DNA from: JBCKUK01 sp038924905
GTDB taxonomy: Bacteria > Pseudomonadota > Gammaproteobacteria > Burkholderiales > Methylophilaceae
DNA length: 8,685 nt
Direction of reading: 5' to 3'
NCBI GenBank assembly: GCA_038924905.1
Contig: JBCKUK010000049.1
Span: forward strand, 1 to 8,685
Position numbers and translations under genes: made by a program. Shown here piece after piece: positions 6,237 to 8,685 of this stretch; the stretch's first letter is position 1; each line of letters begins with the position of its first letter. The notes under the pieces are model-generated. The model made no database searches. It saw only the letters and a list, made by a program, of their open reading frames with translations, and was not told where the DNA came from.

Positions 6237-6265
6237 ATTCTAGCGGCAGCCTTACAATTTATCAA
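6237..6265 (-). promoter_or_regulatory. Sigma-70 promoter of the rpsU-yqeY-dnaG-rpoD operon
   Basis: On the minus strand TTGATA (6265-6260, five of six to TTGACA) is followed after exactly 17 bases by TAGAAT (6242-6237, five of six to TATAAT). Transcription would start near 6230 and give a leader of about 46 bases before the rpsU ATG. This is the best promoter found upstream of the operon. Confidence 0.75.
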
Positions 6266-6480
6266 TCATTATCAAGCACTTTTGAATATATATGCCCTTA
6301 AATTTGCTTTATTGGATGAAGCGCTATGAGCCGCGGAGCGAATGACGATGAAAAACGAAGTTTCAGTGCAGGCTAACCCTGCGTAGCAGGAGTTAAACGA
6401 AGTGGCCGAAGCTACATATCGATTGTATAGGCTAGGAATGAGCGAGCACGCGACACCGCGATTCGCCAATAAACGAATTT
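6266..6480 (+). other. Upstream region and leader of tsaD, with several small hairpins
   Basis: This 215-base non-coding stretch lies between the rpsU promoter and tsaD. It contains an AT-rich part (6281-6315) and then possible hairpins: GCAGG (6368-6372) can pair with CCTGC (6378-6382), which can alternatively pair with a second GCAGG (6386-6390). GTGGC/GCTAC (6402-6415) closes a CGAA tetraloop with one G-U pair. I found no convincing -35/-10 pair for tsaD and no Shine-Dalgarno directly before its ATG. Open frames here are short and have no recognisable products. Confidence 0.4.
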
Positions 6481-7509
6481 ATGCTTATCCTGGGTATTGA
6501 ATCCTCTTGCGACGAGACAGGCCTCGCGCTCTACGACACAGATCGCGGCCTGCTCGCACATGCGCTGCATTCGCAAGTAGAAATGCATGCCGAATATGGC
6601 GGCGTGGTGCCAGAACTTGCCTCGCGTGACCATATTCGCCGTGTTTTGCCGCTCACCCAGCATATTCTGCATGAAGCCAATGTTACGCTTAAAGATATTA
6701 ACGGCATTGCCTACACGCAAGGTCCTGGCCTCTCCGGCGCTTTGCTGGTGGGCGCCAGCATTGCCGAGGCGCTGGCTTTTACCTTGAACATTCCTGTCAT
6801 TGGCGTGCATCATCTGGAAGGTCATTTGCTGGCAGCCTTGCTGGAAGAAAATCCACCTGCTTTTCCGTTTGTTGCGCTACTGGTTTCCGGTGGGCATACC
6901 CAATTGATGCGGGTGACCGGCATTGGCGATTATGAGCTGCTGGGCGATACGCTGGACGATGCCGCCGGCGAAGCTTTTGACAAAACTGCCAAACTACTCG
7001 GCCTGGGCTATCCGGGCGGACCTGCGGTTGCCAAGCTGGCTACCCAAGGTAAAGCTGGGCGCTTTAAGTTGCCCCGCCCTTTATTAAATAGCAACGACCT
7101 GAATTTTAGTTTTAGTGGCCTGAAAACTGCGGTTCTAACCTTGGTCAACGAGCAAAAAACAAACAGCCAGGATTTGGATATTCAGACAAAGGCGGACATT
7201 GCCCACGCATTTCAGGAAGCTGTCACAGAAGTGCTCACTACCAAATGTATGGCTGCATTGAGAGAAACCGGGCTAGACAGCCTGGTGGTTTCCGGCGGAG
7301 TGGGTGCTAACTCCAGATTACGCGAACGCTTGAATCTAGCGACAAAACAGAAGCGGTGCCATGTGCATTACCCGCGTCTGGAATTTTGCACCGACAACGG
7401 CGCGATGATTGCCTTCGCAGGCGCCATGCGCATGCGTAACGCTGCTCAGGGGAATCATGGTTTTACCGTGAAGCCACGGTGGGATTTAGCGGAGCTGCAA
7501 AAACCCTAA
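6481..7509 (+). CDS. tsaD: tRNA threonylcarbamoyladenosine biosynthesis protein TsaD
   Basis: TsaD transfers the threonylcarbamoyl group from threonylcarbamoyl-AMP (made by TsaC) to A37 of tRNAs reading ANN codons, together with TsaB and TsaE. Such tRNAs are expected to include the Ile2 tRNA encoded elsewhere in this window. The 342-residue protein belongs to the ASKHA fold (Kae1/YgjD). It begins MLILGIESSCDETG (D11, E12), has the metal-binding H111-x3-H115 in VHHLEGH, the phosphate-binding SGGHTQL (135-141), GEAFDKTAKLLGLGYPGG (163-180, D167), a second ASKHA motif VVSGGVGANSRLRERL (269-284) and CTDNGAMIA with D305, the third metal ligand. Length is usual. ATG 6481 fits the family start, and an in-frame stop lies 12 bases upstream; no clear Shine-Dalgarno precedes it. 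It is divergent from rpsU and converges on plsY. Confidence 0.97.
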   Translation: MLILGIESSCDETGLALYDTDRGLLAHALHSQVEMHAEYGGVVPELASRDHIRRVLPLTQHILHEANVTLKDINGIAYTQGPGLSGALLVGASIAEALAFTLNIPVIGVHHLEGHLLAALLEENPPAFPFVALLVSGGHTQLMRVTGIGDYELLGDTLDDAAGEAFDKTAKLLGLGYPGGPAVAKLATQGKAGRFKLPRPLLNSNDLNFSFSGLKTAVLTLVNEQKTNSQDLDIQTKADIAHAFQEAVTEVLTTKCMAALRETGLDSLVVSGGVGANSRLRERLNLATKQKRCHVHYPRLEFCTDNGAMIAFAGAMRMRNAAQGNHGFTVKPRWDLAELQKP

Positions 7510-7514
7510 CAACA

Positions 7515-7547
7515 CCCCTCCTTCTCCCTTCAAGGGAGAAGGAGGGG
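7515..7547. repeat. Perfect 16-bp GC-rich palindrome between tsaD and plsY
   Basis: The pyrimidine strand CCCCTCCTTCTCCCTT (7515-7530) is followed, after one base, by its exact reverse complement at 7532-7547. It begins five bases after the tsaD stop. No T-run follows on either strand, yet such a stable hairpin between convergent genes probably serves as a 3' end or transcript-protecting structure for both. Palindromes of this C-rich/G-rich composition, with adjoining CCCTCATCC-like sequence, are scattered in intergenic regions of many proteobacteria, so this may be a copy of a dispersed repeat. Confidence 0.75.
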
Positions 7548-7595
7548 ATGAGGGTGAAAAGTCACTCACTTAGGCAAATTTTCCACCCCCCCTGA

Positions 7596-7617
7596 CCCTC
7601 CCCCTGCAGGAGGAGGG
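7596..7617. repeat. Second GC-rich palindrome between tsaD and plsY
   Basis: The half-sites 7596-7606 and 7607-7617 are inverted repeats with 10 of 11 positions paired (the C at 7602 faces an A at 7611), centred on CCTGCAGG. Composition is like that of the palindrome 50 bases to the left, so the two may belong to one paired repeat unit. On the minus strand this region also shows G5, G3 and G7 runs (7604-7586), which could fold into a G-quadruplex in the 3' untranslated part of the plsY message. Confidence 0.6.
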
Positions 7618-7632
7618 GAAATTCTTTTGGAA

Positions 7633-8253
7633 TTATTTCTTTCCAAAGCCAGCTTCGGTGCCTTTGAGCAGTTTACGAATATTACTGCGATGCCGCCAAA
7701 TCAATAATAGCGACAACACGAGCGTCATCCACACAAAATCTTTATATGGCCGCAGCAAAAAATAGGCATAGACTGGCGCTAATGCCGCGGCGATGACAGA
7801 CGCCAATGATGAGTAGCGCGATACCGCGAACGCCAGAGCCCAGGTGCCCGCTGCTGCCAAACCCAGCCAAAGCGATATCGCTAACATCACCCCCAGCGCA
7901 GTCGCCATGCCTTTACCGCCTTTAAAACCATGAAATATGGGGTATAAATGCCCCCAGATCACCGCCAGCCCAACCGCACTTACCACCCACATCAACATTC
8001 CATAATGTAAAGCCAACCAAACCGCCAACCAACCTTTTGTCGTGTCGCCCAGCAAGGTCAGCGCAGCTGCAGCTTTCTTGCCACTGCGTAATACATTAGT
8101 CGCACCTAGGTTGCCGGAGCCAACCGTGCGCGGATCAGGCAAACCAAAAGCGCGGCTCATTAAAATGCCAAAAGAAATTGAGCCCAGCAGATAAGCTGCC
8201 ACAATAAAAACCACGGGCACTAGCACTACGGGAATAAAACCTAACTCATCCAT
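7633..8253 (-). CDS. plsY: Acyl-phosphate:glycerol-3-phosphate acyltransferase PlsY
   Basis: PlsY is an integral inner-membrane enzyme that transfers an acyl chain from acyl-phosphate (made by PlsX) to glycerol 3-phosphate, giving lysophosphatidic acid, the first step of phospholipid synthesis. The 206-residue product is hydrophobic, with membrane segments at roughly 8-31, 60-82, 87-105, 115-135, 137-166 and 172-187. It carries the three conserved loop motifs: LGSISFGIL (23-31), GSGNLGATNVLR (45-56) and HGFKGGKGMATALG (108-121). The C-terminus is basic (RHRSNIRKLLKG). ATG 8253 is the only good start before the first membrane segment; its Shine-Dalgarno is weak. It is divergent from folB with a 43-base gap, an arrangement also known in E. 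coli, and it converges on tsaD. Confidence 0.96.
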   Translation of the reverse strand: MDELGFIPVVLVPVVFIVAAYLLGSISFGILMSRAFGLPDPRTVGSGNLGATNVLRSGKKAAAALTLLGDTTKGWLAVWLALHYGMLMWVVSAVGLAVIWGHLYPIFHGFKGGKGMATALGVMLAISLWLGLAAAGTWALAFAVSRYSSLASVIAAALAPVYAYFLLRPYKDFVWMTLVLSLLLIWRHRSNIRKLLKGTEAGFGKK

Positions 8254-8296
8254 CTTGAGATGCTCTAAAATTCTTCATAAGGGGATTCTAAACTAT

Positions 8297-8650
8297 ATGG
8301 ACACTATTTTTCTAAGCGAACTCAAAGTTGAAACCAAACTCGGCGTACCCGAGTGGGAACGCTCAACGCCGCAGACTATCCTGCTCGACATTGAAATCGC
8401 CATGCCAGATAGCAAATCCTGCCAGACCGACAAGATCAAAGACACCATAGACTACGGCGCCGTGGTCACCCGTATTCGACAAACCTTGGCAGAAAAAAGT
8501 TTTAATCTGATAGAGGCTTTGGCCGAACATGTCTGCCAAGTGATTCTCGATGAATTCGGCGTGCCCTGGGTGAGAGTTAAAGTCGCCAAGCCTGGGATAT
8601 TGCCGGGGGTAAAAGCGCTAGGCGTAATAATTGAGAGGACTACAAGCTAA
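8297..8650 (+). CDS. folB: Dihydroneopterin aldolase FolB
   Basis: FolB cleaves 7,8-dihydroneopterin to 6-hydroxymethyl-7,8-dihydropterin and glycolaldehyde in tetrahydrofolate synthesis, in the cytoplasm. The 117-residue product has the FolB tunnelling fold signature: LGVPEWER (E21), DTIDYGAVVTRI (Y53), FNLIEALAEHV (E73) and WVRVKVAKPG (K98), corresponding to the catalytic Glu, Tyr and Lys and the pterin-anchoring Glu of characterised enzymes, ending GVIIER. ATG 8297 is chosen by family length and by AAGGGGA upstream at 8279-8285, although the spacing is rather long. An ATG 14 codons earlier (8255) has no ribosome binding site and would add unrelated residues. It is divergent from plsY. No convincing -35/-10 pair was found for folB; the best is TAAAAT at 8266-8271. 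Confidence 0.95.
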   Translation: MDTIFLSELKVETKLGVPEWERSTPQTILLDIEIAMPDSKSCQTDKIKDTIDYGAVVTRIRQTLAEKSFNLIEALAEHVCQVILDEFGVPWVRVKVAKPGILPGVKALGVIIERTTS

Positions 8651-8659
8651 CTCTATAAT
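8631..8659 (+). promoter_or_regulatory. Near-consensus sigma-70 promoter for a gene off the right edge
   Basis: TTGAGA (8631-8636, five of six) and a perfect TATAAT (8654-8659) are separated by exactly 17 bases. The -35 lies in the last codons of folB and the -10 just after its stop. Transcription would start near 8666 and run rightward out of the window. This is the strongest promoter in the window, so the next gene probably has its own, possibly high-level, transcription rather than depending on folB. Confidence 0.75.
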
Positions 8660-8685
8660 CCTCTGCTGATAATACCGTATCGTAC

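Noticed and set aside
8255..8296. Extended folB start giving MRCSKILHKGILNY before the conserved N-terminus
   Set aside because: There is no ribosome binding site before 8255, the added residues are not family-like, and the region is the divergent spacer with plsY.

Overview
The window is a conserved housekeeping stretch from what looks like a betaproteobacterium. Nitrosomonadales is the best fit, perhaps a Methylophilaceae methylotroph such as Methylotenera. This rests on the beta-type RpoD sequence, the rpsU-yqeY-dnaG-rpoD order, and a roughly 50% GC genome with a DUF1415 gene. The family-level call is inference from memory of such proteins, not a search.

Layout, left to right. A DUF1415 gene on the minus strand (46-608) is split by a one-base frameshift in an A5 run. 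About 740 bases without a convincing gene follow. They hold hairpins, a plus-strand terminator and two pairs of a TGGCTACAYG direct repeat, and they end at a minus-strand terminator beside a tRNA-Ile2(CAT) gene. The whole 609-1349 block looks like accessory DNA, possibly the scar of an element that used the 3' end of this tRNA gene. This is inference; no integrase is present.

Next comes the macromolecular synthesis operon, read right to left: promoter at 6265-6237, rpsU (ribosomal protein S21), yqeY (GatB/YqeY-domain protein), an intrinsic terminator, dnaG (primase), rpoD (housekeeping sigma factor), the tRNA and a final terminator. It couples components of translation, replication initiation and transcription, as in Escherichia coli. 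The terminator between yqeY and dnaG occupies the place of the E. coli T1 attenuator between rpsU and dnaG. Immediately downstream of it, and only 21 bases before the dnaG start, lies a 274-bp element without a transposase, bounded by perfect 19-bp inverted repeats. This is the most unusual feature of the window.

Divergently transcribed from rpsU is tsaD (tRNA threonylcarbamoyladenosine synthesis), as in many proteobacteria. It converges on plsY (acyl-phosphate glycerol-3-phosphate acyltransferase) across two GC-rich palindromes. plsY is divergent from folB (dihydroneopterin aldolase, folate synthesis). A near-consensus sigma-70 promoter overlaps the end of folB and points out of the window.

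I see no defence, secretion or biosynthetic system here. The points worth a second look are the element upstream of dnaG, the paired repeats beside the tRNA, and the frameshifted DUF1415 gene.
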